NCBI RefSeq assembly: GCF_001310635.1
Contig: NZ_BAXR01000013.1
Span: forward strand, 1-64,000
Length of the DNA stretch: 64,000 nucleotides
Direction: 5' to 3'
Source: Bacillus sp. JCM 19034
GTDB lineage: Bacteria; Bacillota; Bacilli; Bacillales; Bacillaceae_D
The notes below the pieces were generated by a model, which worked only from the letters and a program-made list of their open reading frames with translations, was not told where the DNA came from and did not search any database. Both the position numbers and the translations under genes were made by a program. This document shows, piece after piece, positions 11,160-21,426 of the stretch. Position 1 is the stretch's first letter, and each line of letters begins with the position of its first letter.

Positions 11160-11681
11160 ATGATATTTGATAGGAGTGATAGTGTAATTATTCGTTCAAT
11201 GATACAAAGTGACATAGAAAAGCTCGTAGTCGGATTTGCAGAACAAAATTGGCATAAACCTAAAGAGTTGTATGAGGGTTACTTTATACGACAAGAAAAC
11301 AATGAACAGATTGTAATTGTTGCTGAAGTAAACAATCAAGCTGCAGGCTACGTAACTCTTTTACCATGTACTTCAACAGGGCCATTTGCATTTAAAAATA
11401 TACCTGAAATCATTGATTTAAACGTCCTAATGAAATTTCAGAAAAATGGAATTGGAAACAAGTTAATGGATGTTGTAGAAAGAATAGCAAAAGAATATAG
11501 TGACAAAGTGTCTCTAGCTGTTGGTTTGCATAACGGGTATGGTGCTGCTCAAAAAATGTACGTTAAGCGAGGGTTTATCCCTGATGGTTCAGGTGTTTGG
11601 TATAAGGGAAAACAGCTGGAGCAATACGCTCAGTGTGCGAATGATGATGATTTACACCTATATTTATTAAAGTCTTTTTAA
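11160..11681 (+). CDS. GNAT-family N-acetyltransferase
   Basis: About 173 residues with the acetyl-CoA-binding fold. Seen: the N-terminal strand SVIIRSMIQSDIEKL, the central strand IVIVAEVNNQAAGYVTLLP, motif A region NVLMKFQKNGIGNKLMDVVE, and motif B with NGYGAAQKMYVKRGF. GGGAGG lies 7 nt before ATG. The substrate cannot be deduced. A terminator follows at once, closing a possible two-gene unit with the membrane protein upstream. Confidence 0.9.
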   Translation: MIFDRSDSVIIRSMIQSDIEKLVVGFAEQNWHKPKELYEGYFIRQENNEQIVIVAEVNNQAAGYVTLLPCTSTGPFAFKNIPEIIDLNVLMKFQKNGIGNKLMDVVERIAKEYSDKVSLAVGLHNGYGAAQKMYVKRGFIPDGSGVWYKGKQLEQYAQCANDDDLHLYLLKSF

Positions 11682-11699
11682 TGAGAAATACGAGAATTA

Positions 11700-11726
11700 A
11701 GATCGTTAAAAGACGGTCTTTTTTTC
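11700..11726 (+). terminator. Terminator after GNAT gene
   Basis: AGATCG (11700-11705) pairs with CGGTCT (11714-11719), followed by a run of seven T. Confidence 0.65.
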
Positions 11727-11895
11727 ATTTAACAAGAGTAGCAATATTCAATGTTAATATGATATATGCCACTATGGTTACTGTGAAAATAAGAAAAAAT
11801 GATCTCGATACAACAGACTGTGCTACTGAATACGTAGATAAGATTCGACAATTGAAAGATCAGCGTATTTTGGTGGTTTTCAATGGGGCTTATTC

Positions 11896-12078
11896 ATGGT
11901 AGTTATTATGGAATACGTATTGCCTAATTTATCTACTGGCGAACTAAATGTTAAGTGGATTAGTATCTTGATTTGGATGTTAGGAGGAGTATTTTTCGGC
12001 ACTGCAATGTATTGGTTTTTCCTGTTGGCAGCTGCTGCGATTCTATTTTGGGTTAAACAATATCTATTGATAAGGTAA
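11896..12078 (+). CDS. Possible small membrane protein (60 residues)
   Basis: A short open frame with two adjacent hydrophobic segments (ISILIWMLGGVFFGTAMYW and LLAAAAILFWV). There is no convincing ribosome binding site, and the preceding 170 bp hold coding-looking but interrupted sequence (KIRKNDLDTTDCATEYVDK). It may be the surviving end of a broken gene. Function unknown. Confidence 0.3.
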   Translation: MVVIMEYVLPNLSTGELNVKWISILIWMLGGVFFGTAMYWFFLLAAAAILFWVKQYLLIR

Positions 12079-12194
12079 ATTGCCTGTGGATTTATATAAC
12101 CTAAAATTAGGATGTCACCTTTGATTATTAGAATGAGAAGAGTAGAGTCGTAACTGTTCCCGTTTATTCTCGTTTGCTTTCGCCTCATAAATAA

Positions 12195-12225
12195 TGGCGT
12201 GGCAAATTTATCATTTGCCACACCA
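12195..12225. terminator. Hairpin, likely terminator of the permease gene
   Basis: TGGCGTGGCAAAT (12195-12207) pairs with ATTTGCCACACCA (12213-12225) with one mismatch. It lies downstream of the minus-strand permease. The flanking T-run is modest, so termination is inferred. Confidence 0.45.
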
Positions 12226-12361
12226 TTCATTCTATTATCATTTCCCATTATTAAATTTGCTGTAGAGCAAGAACCCTGTCATTAAGCGTTAAAGCTTAGA
12301 TGCAGGAAATTGTTATTCAAGTATAACTTTTTGATGAGTAAAACTTAGATAGCTTCCTTTT

Positions 12362-13713
12362 CTAAAACAACGCCTCTTTGTTTGTCATCTGATTCTGGCA
12401 GAGGTTGACTGCTCCGTTCGTCAAGAAGCCAAGGTAGATCAAGCCGAGTGCGATCCAGATGAACCCACCTATTAACGTAGGAAGATCTAATAAAAAGAGA
12501 AGCCAGGCAATAAAGGCTGCACCTATAAGTGGTGAAATGAGGTTAACAATGATTCCTTTAACAGAACGATTACGTTGCTGCTTATTCTTAACATACATCG
12601 TAATGACACATAAATTCACGAAGAAGAAAGCTGTTAGTGCTCCAAAGTTGACAAAACGCAGTGCCGCATCAATTGAGATGAAAATCGCTGATAACGTGAT
12701 GACAGATGAAAAGAGGATATTTAGCACTGGTGTTTTAAATTTTGGATGGAGATAGCCAAAAAATTTCTTAGGTAACGTCGAATCACGACCCATGACATAC
12801 AACAGTCGAGATACAGCTGTGACTGATGCCAGACCTTGCGTGAAAATCGCCGCAATGAGAACGATCATGAAAACAGAGCTTAACAAACTTCCTCCGACAA
12901 TACTGACTAATTCTAGAGCAGCCGAGTCTGGGTTTTGATATGTAAAGTTAGGAACAATTAATTGAATAAAATAAGATGTGGTTACATGTAGAACACCAAC
13001 GATTGCAATCATAATAAAGATGGCACGTGGGATCGTCTTCTTTGGGTTGACGGTTTCTTCTGATAAAGTCGTCATCGTATCAAACCCTAAAAAGGAGAAA
13101 ATGACAACCGATGCACCAGCCAAAACGATCGAAAGAGACATGTCACTATTGATGAAAGGATCCATTGATAAAAGGGTTCCGCTTCCGGTTCCGTTGATTA
13201 AGCCATTAATCATAAATCCACAGAAAGATATAATAAAGATAATTTGTAATAAAACAAAGAAGCTACTAATGTTGGCTGAAGAATTAACGCCGACAATACT
13301 TATTAACGCTAAAAGGATCGTTAATCCGATAATCCACACATATGAAGGGACTTGTGGGAATTGGGTATTTAGGAAAATGCCAAATGTAATACAAGCAATA
13401 ATCGGGGCAAATAGATAATTAAAGAGTAATACCCAACCGACGATAAAGCCAAGTTTGGAATTCATCGTTTTTTGACAAATGTATAAGCCGAGCCTGAGAT
13501 CGGTATTTTCCTTGCCATCACTGCATAACTTGCTCCAGTAAATAGAACAGCGATAACCGCTATTGCGTAAGCGGGAGTTAAATAGCTACTAGAGCCCTCG
13601 TAGGCTACACCAAAAACGGAAAAATAGATCATTGGGGTATTCCATGCTAAACCTAGCATAACCACTTGAAACAAAGACAACGTTCTTTTTAAATGAGGTT
13701 GTTTTCTTTTCAT
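12362..13713 (-). CDS. APC-superfamily amino acid/amine permease (one frame break)
   Basis: About 451 residues. The first 80 (LKRTLSLFQVVMLGLAWNTP, then IPISGSAYTFVKK) hold the conserved APC first helices. A six-A run near 13468 breaks the frame; with seven A it continues TMNSKLGFIVGWVLLFNYLF. About 12 hydrophobic helices are seen in total, plus the conserved loop FSFLGFDTMTTLSEE. AAGGAGC lies 7 nt before ATG. It is divergent from the guanidine-riboswitch operon, so import of guanidine or a related amine is a reasonable inference; nothing in the sequence fixes the substrate. Confidence 0.85.
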
Positions 13714-13918
13714 TTTAACAGCTCCTTAAAGTGTCTAAATTATTCTGATATAGAAATTTGTTTATCTGCGAAATGATGAAATGAATATGTTGCTAATTTT
13801 TAGTGGAACAGATAAAAGATTCAACTAGTGTGTGATATAAACTGACATACTTTTTAAAGCTTAAAAATTAGCTAGATTGTGCCTTTAGAAATCTTTGTCA
13901 AGTTTTCTGACAAACTCC

Positions 13919-13947
13919 TTGTTGTTCGTTTTATTGTTTTTTATACT
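13919..13947 (+). promoter_or_regulatory. Predicted sigma-A promoter of the guanidine operon
   Basis: TTGTTG (13919-13924) and TATACT (13942-13947) are separated by 17 bp, placing the transcription start about 40 nt before the riboswitch core. The -35 box matches consensus weakly; the -10 well. Confidence 0.5.
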
Positions 13948-13989
13948 TCGGTTAAGTTAATAAAGGTTCTCACTAGCTGTTGAGGACAA

Positions 13990-14119
13990 ATAAGCTTTCT
14001 AGGGTTCCGTTGATGTGTGATCAAGTCTGGTCCGAGAGAGAGCGGTACAGATATTCTGTATTACACGGAAGGATAAAAGCCTGGGAGATATCTCCTAGGC
14101 TTTTATCCTTTTTTATTTT
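13990..14119 (+). promoter_or_regulatory. Guanidine-I riboswitch (ykkC class) with terminator expression platform
   Basis: The conserved ykkC blocks are present in order: CTAGGGTTCCG (13999-14009), CTGGTCCGAGAGA (14027-14039), and ACACGGAAGGATAAAAGCC (14063-14081) leading into GGGAGA. The last block also forms the 5' arm of an 18-bp hairpin (14071-14088 with 14091-14108, one wobble) followed by a T-rich run. This gives mutually exclusive aptamer and terminator, so guanidine binding should turn the operon on. The genes downstream are those expected for guanidine assimilation. Confidence 0.93.
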
Positions 14120-14194
14120 AAAAACTTGAGGGGTTTGGTTATTTGGGGAAAAGCCGTTTTGTGGCTTTCAAATACAGAAAGGGAGGCAACGAAT

Positions 14195-14904
14195 ATGAGT
14201 TGGAAAAAAACGATTCCTGCGGGAGGAAAGTGGTCTGGTGTCATTAGTAAAGGTAAACACATTTGCTTTACTGCACTTGAGAAAGGGGCAAATTTATCGG
14301 TTTTGTTTTATAACCCGAAGGATTTAACGGAGCGTTATAATATGCCAGATACGTTGAAAGCACAGCATACGTCGCATTTAACTACAGGTCATGTTCTCAT
14401 GAGTGATAATGGACGTGCGATTGCTAGTATCGTAGCGGATACACTTGGTTGGCATGATTCCATTTCTGGTTATACAACGAGAGAGTTGACGGACCAAAAA
14501 TACGGAAAAACAACGTATCAAGAGCTGCGTAATGATTGGCATCGTAGTGGTCATGAGAATTTTTAATCGAGTTAGTCAGAAATGGATTAGGAAAACGAGA
14601 TTTGGTGCCTAATGTAAATCTCTTTTCCAAAGTGTTCTGCGATGAAGCGGGCGATATGAATTTTGTGGTGGACCATTGTCAAAAAGGTGCAACGGTGACG
14701 CTTAGAACGGAGATGGATTTGTTAGTTGTTCTCTCCAATACTCCGAACCCGCTTGATCCAAAAACGACGTATCCGTCTGTTCCAGTTTCTATTGAGGTAT
14801 CTAAAGCAAATGAAGTGAAAGAGGATGATTATTGTTTGAATTTCCGGCCTGAAAATCGTCGTGCATTTGAAAATACATGGGAATACGAAACACTAGTGAA
14901 ATAA
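14195..14904 (+). CDS. Carboxyguanidine deiminase subunit, DUF1989 / urea-carboxylase-associated type (one frame break)
   Basis: About 237 residues. Family: proteins once annotated as urea carboxylase-associated, now known to act with a partner to deiminate carboxyguanidine to allophanate. Seen: WKKTIPAGGKWSGVISKGKH, SDNGRAIASIVADTLGWHD, and LVPNVNLFSKVFCDEAGDMN. GGGAGG lies 8 nt before ATG 14195. The frame breaks near 14562 in a five-T run; six T give HENFLIELVRNGLGKRDLVP. It lies first in the riboswitch operon, 14 bp before its paralogous partner. Confidence 0.88.
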
Positions 14905-14918
14905 AGGAGGAATAAAGT

Positions 14919-15569
14919 ATGGCTGTTTTTAATCGAGTTGAGAGTGAACGTAGAGCAGAAGAAGCGATTTATAGCAAAGTTATCCAAGCGGGCGATGGCT
15001 GGATGCATGAGTTAGAAACAGGGCAAGTATTGAGAATAGAAGATTTAGAGGGGAATCAAGCGGCTGACACGTTATTCTTTGATGCGGACAATCCGGATGA
15101 CCACTATAGTGCAGTTGCAACGATTTCTCAGCAACAAAATATTTATTTATCAACAGGCTCAGTTCTCAGAGCAGAATCTGGTAAACCATTAATGACGATT
15201 GTCGCTGACACATGTGGGCGACATGATACATTAGGTGGGGCGTGTTCGGCTCAAAGTAATACTGTACGTTACGCCCATGACACGTTCCCTATGCACAATT
15301 GCCGTGATACGTTTATGCTGCAAATGGCTAAATACGATGGAGCATATGAAAAGCGTGATTTAGCACCTAATATTAACTTTTTTATGAATGTTCCTGTTAC
15401 ACCAGAGGGTGGACTTACATTTGCTGACGGAGTATCTGGTCCGAATCGTTACGTGGAAATGAAAGCAGAATGTCGCACAACGACGTTGATTAGTAATTGT
15501 CCACAGTTAAATAACCCTTGTAATGCTTATAATCCAACGCCAGTTCGTGTTCTTATATGGGAAAAGTAA
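14919..15569 (+). CDS. Carboxyguanidine deiminase subunit, DUF1989 / urea-carboxylase-associated type
   Basis: An intact 216-residue paralogue of the previous gene, forming the second subunit of the deiminase. Conserved elements: [73 protein letters not shown]. The Cys and His residues in these motifs are candidates for metal and catalytic sites. AAAGGAGG precedes ATG. It is cytosolic and operonic with the carboxylase 39 bp downstream. Confidence 0.9.
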   Translation: MAVFNRVESERRAEEAIYSKVIQAGDGWMHELETGQVLRIEDLEGNQAADTLFFDADNPDDHYSAVATISQQQNIYLSTGSVLRAESGKPLMTIVADTCGRHDTLGGACSAQSNTVRYAHDTFPMHNCRDTFMLQMAKYDGAYEKRDLAPNINFFMNVPVTPEGGLTFADGVSGPNRYVEMKAECRTTTLISNCPQLNNPCNAYNPTPVRVLIWEK

Positions 15570-15608
15570 TCGTCAAATTCATATCAAACCATCATTGGAG
15601 GTTATCCT

Positions 15609-18600
15609 ATGTTTAAGAAAGTGTTAATTGCAAATCGCGGTGCCATTGCTGTTCGAATTGAGCGAACATTAAGAAATATGGGAATCAAATCAGTTGCTGT
15701 TTATACGAAAGCGGATCAGGACAGTCTTCATGTCTACCATGCAGATGAAGCGGTCCTAATCGGTGAGGGCCCAGCAAAAGAAAGTTATCTTAATGCCGAT
15801 CTCATTTTGGAAACAGCTGTACAAACGGGAGCTGAAGCGATTCATCCAGGTTACGGGTTTTTAAGTGAGAATGCTGATTTTGCACATGCCTGCCAAGAAA
15901 AGGGGATAGCTTTTATCGGACCGACGGGAGAGCAAATGGAGATGTTTGGGCTGAAGCATTCGGCTCGAGAACTTGCTATAAAAGCTGGAGTTCCATTATT
16001 ACCAGGGACGAGCTTGCTGACGGAAGTAGACGAAGCATTGCAAGAAGCCAAAGCGATTGGTTATCCAGTTATACTTAAAAGTACAGCAGGTGGCGGCGGG
16101 ATTGGTATGCGCATTTGCGAAGACGCAGATGCACTTAAACAAGCGTACGAAGGTGTCCGTCACCTTGCTGAAGTGAACTTTAATAATAGCGGACTATTTT
16201 TAGAAAAATATATTGCAAGAGCACGCCATGTGGAAGTGCAAATATTCGGTACTGCTTTAGGAGAGGTTGTCACATTAGGAGAGCGTGACTGTTCGATTCA
16301 GCGCCGTAACCAAAAGGTCATTGAGGAAAGTCCAGCCCCTCATCTATCAGATGAGGTCCGTCAAAAGATGTTTGCTGCATCAAAGCGTTTAGCTAAAGAG
16401 GTTGGCTATCGTAGTGCCGGAACAGTTGAGTATTTATATGACCCAAAAACAGAGGAGTTCTACTTCCTTGAAGTAAACACGAGACTACAAGTAGAGCATG
16501 GTGTTACGGAAGAGGTGATAGGGGTTGACCTTGTTGAATGGATGGTGAAAGAAGCAGCAAATGAATTGACAGATTTAGCATCACTTGTACGAAAGCCAGT
16601 CGGACATAGTATTCAAGCACGTATTTATGCAGAGGATTGTTTGCAAAACTTCCGTCCAAGTGCAGGTCAATTGGATCGCGTTGTGTTATCGGACAAAGCA
16701 CGTGTGGAAACATGGTTACGCGACGGGGTAACGGTCACATCGCTTTATGATCCGATGCTGGCAAAAATCATCGTTCACGGTGAGAGCCGTGAAGAGGCGA
16801 TAAACAAGCTGCATCAGGCATTAGAGGAAACACGGTTTTACGGAGTGACGACAAACCTCCAATATGTGCAGGCATTGTTAGAAGATGAGGCGTGTAGGAA
16901 GGGGCTTGTTTATACGCAAATGTTGAAAAACTTTGAGCCAGTGGAGGATGCTATCGAGGTTATAGACGGTGGCGTTCAAACGACAGTTCAAGACTTTCCT
17001 GGGCGTACGGGTCATTGGGATGTTGGCGTACCACCATGCGGACCAATGGACCCACTTTCATTCCGAGTTGGAAATAAGCTACTCGGAAACGATGATCATG
17101 CATCAGGTCTTGAGTTAACATTGCGTGGGGGCTCTTACAAATTTAGAAATGATATTTGGTTCTGTTTAACAGGTGCAGACATGCAGGCGGTATTAGATGA
17201 AGAAATCGTCCCGCTATATCAGCCGATTTTAGCGAGAAAAGGTCAAGTACTTAAATTCGGTGAAGCAAATACAGGGATGCGTAGTTATTTATTGGTTTCT
17301 GGGGGATTTGATATTCCGCTTACCCTTAATAGTGCATCTACATTTACATTAGGTGGCTTTGGAGGACATGGTGGTCGTGCTCTTCGTACTGGAGATGTAT
17401 TGAACATTAACCGCGCTGGGGAACCGTTTGAGAAAAAAGAGCTAGACATTGCTTCTAGACCTGAAATGACAAACACTTGGACGATCGGAGTTATCCCTGG
17501 GCCACATTGTACCGAAGAATTTCTCCAACCAGATTATTTAACACAATTAACCGAAACAAGCTGGGAAGTCCATTTTAACAGTTCACGTACAGGTGTCCGT
17601 TTAATAGGACCTGCACCTAACTGGTCACGTGAGGATGGTGGGGATGCCGGCTTACACCCATCGAATATTCATGATAATGCATATGCGGTTGGAACACTTG
17701 ATTTAACAGGAGATATGCCGATTTTACTTGGTCCAGACGGTCCGAGCTTAGGGGGGTTCGTTTGTCCGGTTACGACAGCATCGGCTGAATTTTGGAAGCT
17801 CGGTCAACTACACCCAGGTGATAAGATCCGTTTTGAACTGTTAACACTAGAAGATGCAAATGAACTACGCCAAGAACAGGAAAAGCAATTAAGAGCGATC
17901 GGGGAAGGAGAAAGGATCGATGCTCGCGTAGAAAGTGTGCGACCAGCAGTTAGAAAGGTCAATGCAAATGACCCGATCCTAGCACGAGAGGTTAAGAATA
18001 GACGATTCCCTATTACGATTCGTTGCTCTGGCGATGAATATCTCCTTGTCGAATATGGCGAAATGGAGCTTGATTTGTTGCTTCGCTTCCAAGCACACGT
18101 ATTAATGGAGGCGATTAAAGAGAAAAGTGACATTCCGTATGTGGATTTAACACCAGGAATTCGTTCATTACAAGTTCATATTGATCCAACGAAGACAACT
18201 GTACAAGAGACCGCCGCGATAATTATGGAGCTTGATAGCCAATTGCCACCACTTGAAGAAATAGATGTCCCATCTCGTATTGTAAAGCTTCCATTATCGT
18301 GGGACGATCCAGCGACACAGCTTGCAACGGATCGTTATCAAAAAAATGTTCGTCCCGATGCACCATGGTGTCCGAGCAACTTGGAATTTATACGTCGCAT
18401 TAACGGTTTGAACGATCTAGATGAAGTAAAGGATGTTGTATTTAATGCGAATTATTTAGTGATGGGCTTAGGCGATGTCTATTTAGGGGCACCAGTTGCG
18501 ACTCCAATTGATCCGCGTCATCGGCTCGTGACAACAAAATACAACCCAGCACGCACGTGGACTCCGGAAAATGCGGTTGGAATTGGTGGAGCTTATATGT

Positions 18601-19247
18601 GTGTCTACGGGATGGAAGGCCCTGGGGGTTATCAATTTGTTGGTCGAACGATTCAAATGTGGAATAAGCTGCATTCAAATAAAAACTTTGAAGATGGAAA
18701 GCCGTGGCTGCTTCGGTTCTTTGATCAGATTCAGTTCTATCCGGTTGGAGATAAGGAGCTCCTTAAGCTTCGTGAAGATTTCCCGCGCGGTCGCTTTGAT
18801 GTCGATATTACCGAAACGACATTTAAGCTTGGCGAGTACTTAGCTTATTTAAAGTCGATTGAAGAAGACATTGAAGTGTTCCGTAAGAAACAGCAGGATG
18901 CATTCAGAGCCGAGCGAGAAAGCTGGAAGTCAAAAGGACTTGCGGAGTACATCTCTGAGCAAGATACGGTTACTGATAGTGAAGAAGATGAGCTTCCTGA
19001 AGGAGTTATTGCTGTTCGTTGCTCTATGCCAGGGAGTATTTGGAAAGTAGTAGTTGAACCTAGTCAATTCGTGAAAAAAGGCGAGACCTTATTAATAGAA
19101 GAAAGTATGAAAATGGAGTTCCCGCAAACCGCAACATGTGACGGCTATATCGACAGTATTTATGTTAAGCCTGGTGATGAAGTTCATGCAGGTCAACTCA
19201 TTGTTGGTATACGAGAAGAGAAAAAAGAGGCGGTGTCAACATCATGA
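15609..19247 (+). CDS. Guanidine carboxylase (urea carboxylase family), biotin-dependent
   Basis: An intact 1212-residue multidomain enzyme. Order: biotin carboxylase with ATP-grasp (about 1-445; STAGGGGIGMRI, FLEVNTRLQVEHGVTEEV), a KipI/KipA-like carboxyltransferase (about 455-1100; TTVQDFPGRTGHWDVGVPP, SLGGFVCPVTTASAEFWKLG, YMCVYGMEGPGGYQFVGRT), and a biotinyl domain with Lys1168 in EESMKMEFP. It ATP-dependently carboxylates its amide or guanidine substrate. The riboswitch and the two deiminase genes upstream make guanidine, not urea, the likely substrate. The stop overlaps the next start by 4 nt (ATGA), so translation is coupled to allophanate hydrolase. Confidence 0.92.
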   Translation: MFKKVLIANRGAIAVRIERTLRNMGIKSVAVYTKADQDSLHVYHADEAVLIGEGPAKESYLNADLILETAVQTGAEAIHPGYGFLSENADFAHACQEKGIAFIGPTGEQMEMFGLKHSARELAIKAGVPLLPGTSLLTEVDEALQEAKAIGYPVILKSTAGGGGIGMRICEDADALKQAYEGVRHLAEVNFNNSGLFLEKYIARARHVEVQIFGTALGEVVTLGERDCSIQRRNQKVIEESPAPHLSDEVRQKMFAASKRLAKEVGYRSAGTVEYLYDPKTEEFYFLEVNTRLQVEHGVTEEVIGVDLVEWMVKEAANELTDLASLVRKPVGHSIQARIYAEDCLQNFRPSAGQLDRVVLSDKARVETWLRDGVTVTSLYDPMLAKIIVHGESREEAINKLHQALEETRFYGVTTNLQYVQALLEDEACRKGLVYTQMLKNFEPVEDAIEVIDGGVQTTVQDFPGRTGHWDVGVPPCGPMDPLSFRVGNKLLGNDDHASGLELTLRGGSYKFRNDIWFCLTGADMQAVLDEEIVPLYQPILARKGQVLKFGEANTGMRSYLLVSGGFDIPLTLNSASTFTLGGFGGHGGRALRTGDVLNINRAGEPFEKKELDIASRPEMTNTWTIGVIPGPHCTEEFLQPDYLTQLTETSWEVHFNSSRTGVRLIGPAPNWSREDGGDAGLHPSNIHDNAYAVGTLDLTGDMPILLGPDGPSLGGFVCPVTTASAEFWKLGQLHPGDKIRFELLTLEDANELRQEQEKQLRAIGEGERIDARVESVRPAVRKVNANDPILAREVKNRRFPITIRCSGDEYLLVEYGEMELDLLLRFQAHVLMEAIKEKSDIPYVDLTPGIRSLQVHIDPTKTTVQETAAIIMELDSQLPPLEEIDVPSRIVKLPLSWDDPATQLATDRYQKNVRPDAPWCPSNLEFIRRINGLNDLDEVKDVVFNANYLVMGLGDVYLGAPVATPIDPRHRLVTTKYNPARTWTPENAVGIGGAYMCVYGMEGPGGYQFVGRTIQMWNKLHSNKNFEDGKPWLLRFFDQIQFYPVGDKELLKLREDFPRGRFDVDITETTFKLGEYLAYLKSIEEDIEVFRKKQQDAFRAERESWKSKGLAEYISEQDTVTDSEEDELPEGVIAVRCSMPGSIWKVVVEPSQFVKKGETLLIEESMKMEFPQTATCDGYIDSIYVKPGDEVHAGQLIVGIREEKKEAVSTS

Positions 19248-20979
19248 ACATACCAGAGCATTTAACGCTTGAATGGTTAAGAGATCAGTATATAAAAAAG
19301 GAGCTTACACCAAAAGAGGTTGTGCTAAAGATCATTGAGCGAGCAAATGCGGACGAGGAAATGAATATTTGGATTACACCTCCTTCCCTAAAATGGATAG
19401 CTCCTTACTTAGAAAGGTTGAACTCTCTTGAAATTGAGAGTTCACCGCTTTGGGGAATACCATTTGCGATCAAAGATAATATTGATTTAGCAGGCGTTCC
19501 GACAACAGCGGGCTGTCAAGAATATATGTATGAACCTCGTGAAGATGCGTCCGTTGTCTCACGATTACTTGCTGCTGGTGCAATTCCCATTGGAAAAACA
19601 AATCTTGATCAATTTGCAACAGGATTAGTCGGTACAAGAAGCCATATGGGGAAACTCATAATGCCCTACGTCCTGAACTGATTAGTGGAGGGTCAAGTTC
19701 TGGCTCAGCGGTTGCAGTTGCACGTGGTCAAGCTGTATTTAGCTTAGGAACCGATACAGCAGGCTCCGGTCGAATTCCAGCGTTGTTAAATAATCTTGTT
19801 GGATATAAGCCAAGTATTGGTGCTTGGTCAACAAAGGGAGTTGTGCCGGCTTGTGCAAGTTTGGATTGTGTAACTGTTTTTTCTCATTATTTTGAGGAAG
19901 CGATGATCGTTGATCGCGTTGCTCGCGGCATTGATGAGCAGGATCCATGGTCCAAGGAATTTCCGGTACCAAAAGCAACGGTTCCTAATCGGATTATGCT
20001 ACCTAACAAATTGCCTCAATTTTATGGACCTTTTGCTGATAAATACCAAGAGGCATGGGAACGAACAGTGAAACAAATCGAGCATCTTGGTGTAAAGGTG
20101 GATTATGTGGATACCTCGTTCTTATTAGACGCCGCTTCGCTATTATATGATGGTCCGATGGTCGCAGAACGCTGGGCAGCTCTGGGGGAATTTGTTGATG
20201 AACATCCAGGTGTGACGTTTCCAGTAACAGAAGAGGTGCTTCGATCTGGTTCTGCAACGCACCATCATGCAGCAGCGGTTTACAAAGCACAGCATCAGCT
20301 TCAAGCTTATAAACTTCAAGCGAAGAAGCTACTTGAAAATGGTGTACTCATTCTCCCGACAGCAGGTGGCACATGGACACGTGAACAAGTACGCGAAAAT
20401 CCAATTGAAACGAACAGTGAGATGGGGCGTTACACGAATCATTGTAATTTATTAGATATGTGTGCAGTGGCAATTCCTGCTGGCGAAGCTGATTCGAATC
20501 TACCATTTGGCATTACGATATTCGGTTTAGCAGCTGATGAAGACTTGATTTGTGGAGCAGCGAATCTCATCCAATTAAGTCGTGATTCAGAGGAAACAAC
20601 GCTTATTGCTGTTTGTGGATTACATATGAAAGGGTTTCTTTTAGAGAAGCAAATGAAAGAATGCCGTGCTCGTTTTGTTCGTGAGGATAAATCAGCTCCT
20701 GTTTACCAATTTATTAAACTATCATTAGAGCCTGCAAAGCCTGGAATGATTAAAAAGCAGGATGGTAGCGGTGGAGCAATCGAGCTTGAAATTTGGGAAA
20801 TGCCGCTTTCTGAGTTTGGTAAATTTGTAACGATGATTCCATCCCCACTTGCAATTGGTAAGGTCGAGCTAGCTGACGGTAGTGAGGTTCCTGGCTTTGT
20901 ATGTGAGGCTTACGCCGCCGAAGGAGCTGAGGATATTACAAAGCTCGGGGGATGGCGTCGTTATCACGATACAATTTGA
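19244..20979 (+). CDS. atzF: Allophanate hydrolase (one frame break)
   Basis: About 578 residues. The N-terminal amidase-signature domain shows catalytic Lys77 in FAIKDNID, the Ser-rich loop GGSSSGSAVAVARGQ and GTDTAGSGRIP with the second catalytic Ser. The C-terminal AtzF-type domain (about 455-578; KGFLLEKQMKECRARFV, VPGFVCEAYAAEGAEDITK) matches the full-length enzyme. A four-G run near 19650 breaks the frame; five G restore GETHNALRPELISGGSSS. It converts allophanate to ammonia and CO2, the last step of guanidine assimilation. Last gene of the riboswitch operon. Confidence 0.93.
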
Positions 20980-21037
20980 ATAAAATACCTATATCTGATA
21001 TTATGTAACTAACTTTAATGAATCGGAGGTGGGTAAG

Positions 21038-21166
21038 ATGTTGAATCAAGCTGTTTTAGAGCACGGATTTTGGGTTGAATTCCTTTATTTAAACCGTGCC
21101 AAATTTGCTGCTGTAGTTGTTAACGGGATACGTATGCCCTTTTTTAGCAACTCAATAGCAAACTAA
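21038..21166 (+). CDS. Short ORF in leader of ABC-F gene (42 residues)
   Basis: ATG follows a good ribosome binding site (GGAGGTGGG). The peptide begins MLNQAVLEHGFWVEFLYLNR. It ends 45 bp before an intrinsic terminator that precedes the ABC-F gene. It may be a translated leader that couples ribosome stalling to readthrough, as in other ABC-F and erm leaders; or its start may be the remnant of a DUF2935-like gene. Neither is proven. Confidence 0.4.
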   Translation: MLNQAVLEHGFWVEFLYLNRAKFAAVVVNGIRMPFFSNSIAN

Positions 21167-21210
21167 AACGGTGAAAAACATCTCTTTACCCACGTTAAAA
21201 AGGACGGTTG

Positions 21211-21242
21211 AAAGGAGAGCTATTTTCATGCTCTCCTTTTTT
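21211..21242 (+). terminator. Intrinsic terminator, probable attenuator of the ABC-F gene
   Basis: Perfect 10-bp inverted repeat (AAAGGAGAGC at 21211-21220, GCTCTCCTTT at 21230-21239) followed by T residues. It is 185 nt before the ABC-F start codon and after the short leader ORF. The 3' arm CTCTCC can also pair with GGAGAG at 21334-21339, which offers an alternative fold. Confidence 0.65.
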
Positions 21243-21308
21243 GTGTTTTATTACAGACCATGTGGAGATATGTCTTCCCATGGCTTTTTTTTGTATTTAT
21301 AAGTGTAG

Positions 21309-21368
21309 TCGCTACATCTTTAAAAAGTCTTGCGGAGAGTGGGTTTCTACCCACAAGATGAGTAGCGA
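21309..21368 (+). promoter_or_regulatory. Structured leader RNA before ABC-F gene
   Basis: TCGCTACATCTT (21309-21320) pairs with AAGAT (21355-21359) and GTAGCGA (21362-21368) around a 2-nt bulge. The enclosed loop contains a second hairpin, GTGGGT/ACCCAC (21339-21354). This compact nested structure lies between the attenuator and the start codon. Confidence 0.45.
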
Positions 21369-21426
21369 AGGCGCCATTGCCACATTTTTTAGAGTTTTTG
21401 AACACGCTCTATAAGGAGGATTCATT

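Noticed and set aside
11681..11902. Possible gene right after the GNAT stop
   Set aside because: It overlaps the terminator at 11700-11726 and has no ribosome binding site.
11880..12248. 122-codon minus-strand frame
   Set aside because: It covers the hairpin at 12195-12225, has unnatural composition and no start signal.
12459..13418. Plus-strand frames inside the permease gene
   Set aside because: Antisense shadows of a hydrophobic coding sequence.
15851..19050. Open frames on the opposite strand and in other frames of the carboxylase gene
   Set aside because: They follow the codon structure of the real gene, lack ribosome binding sites and look like no protein.
15609..19247. Annotation as urea carboxylase
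   Set aside because: The domain order is identical, but the guanidine-I riboswitch and adjacent deiminase subunits make guanidine the likelier substrate.
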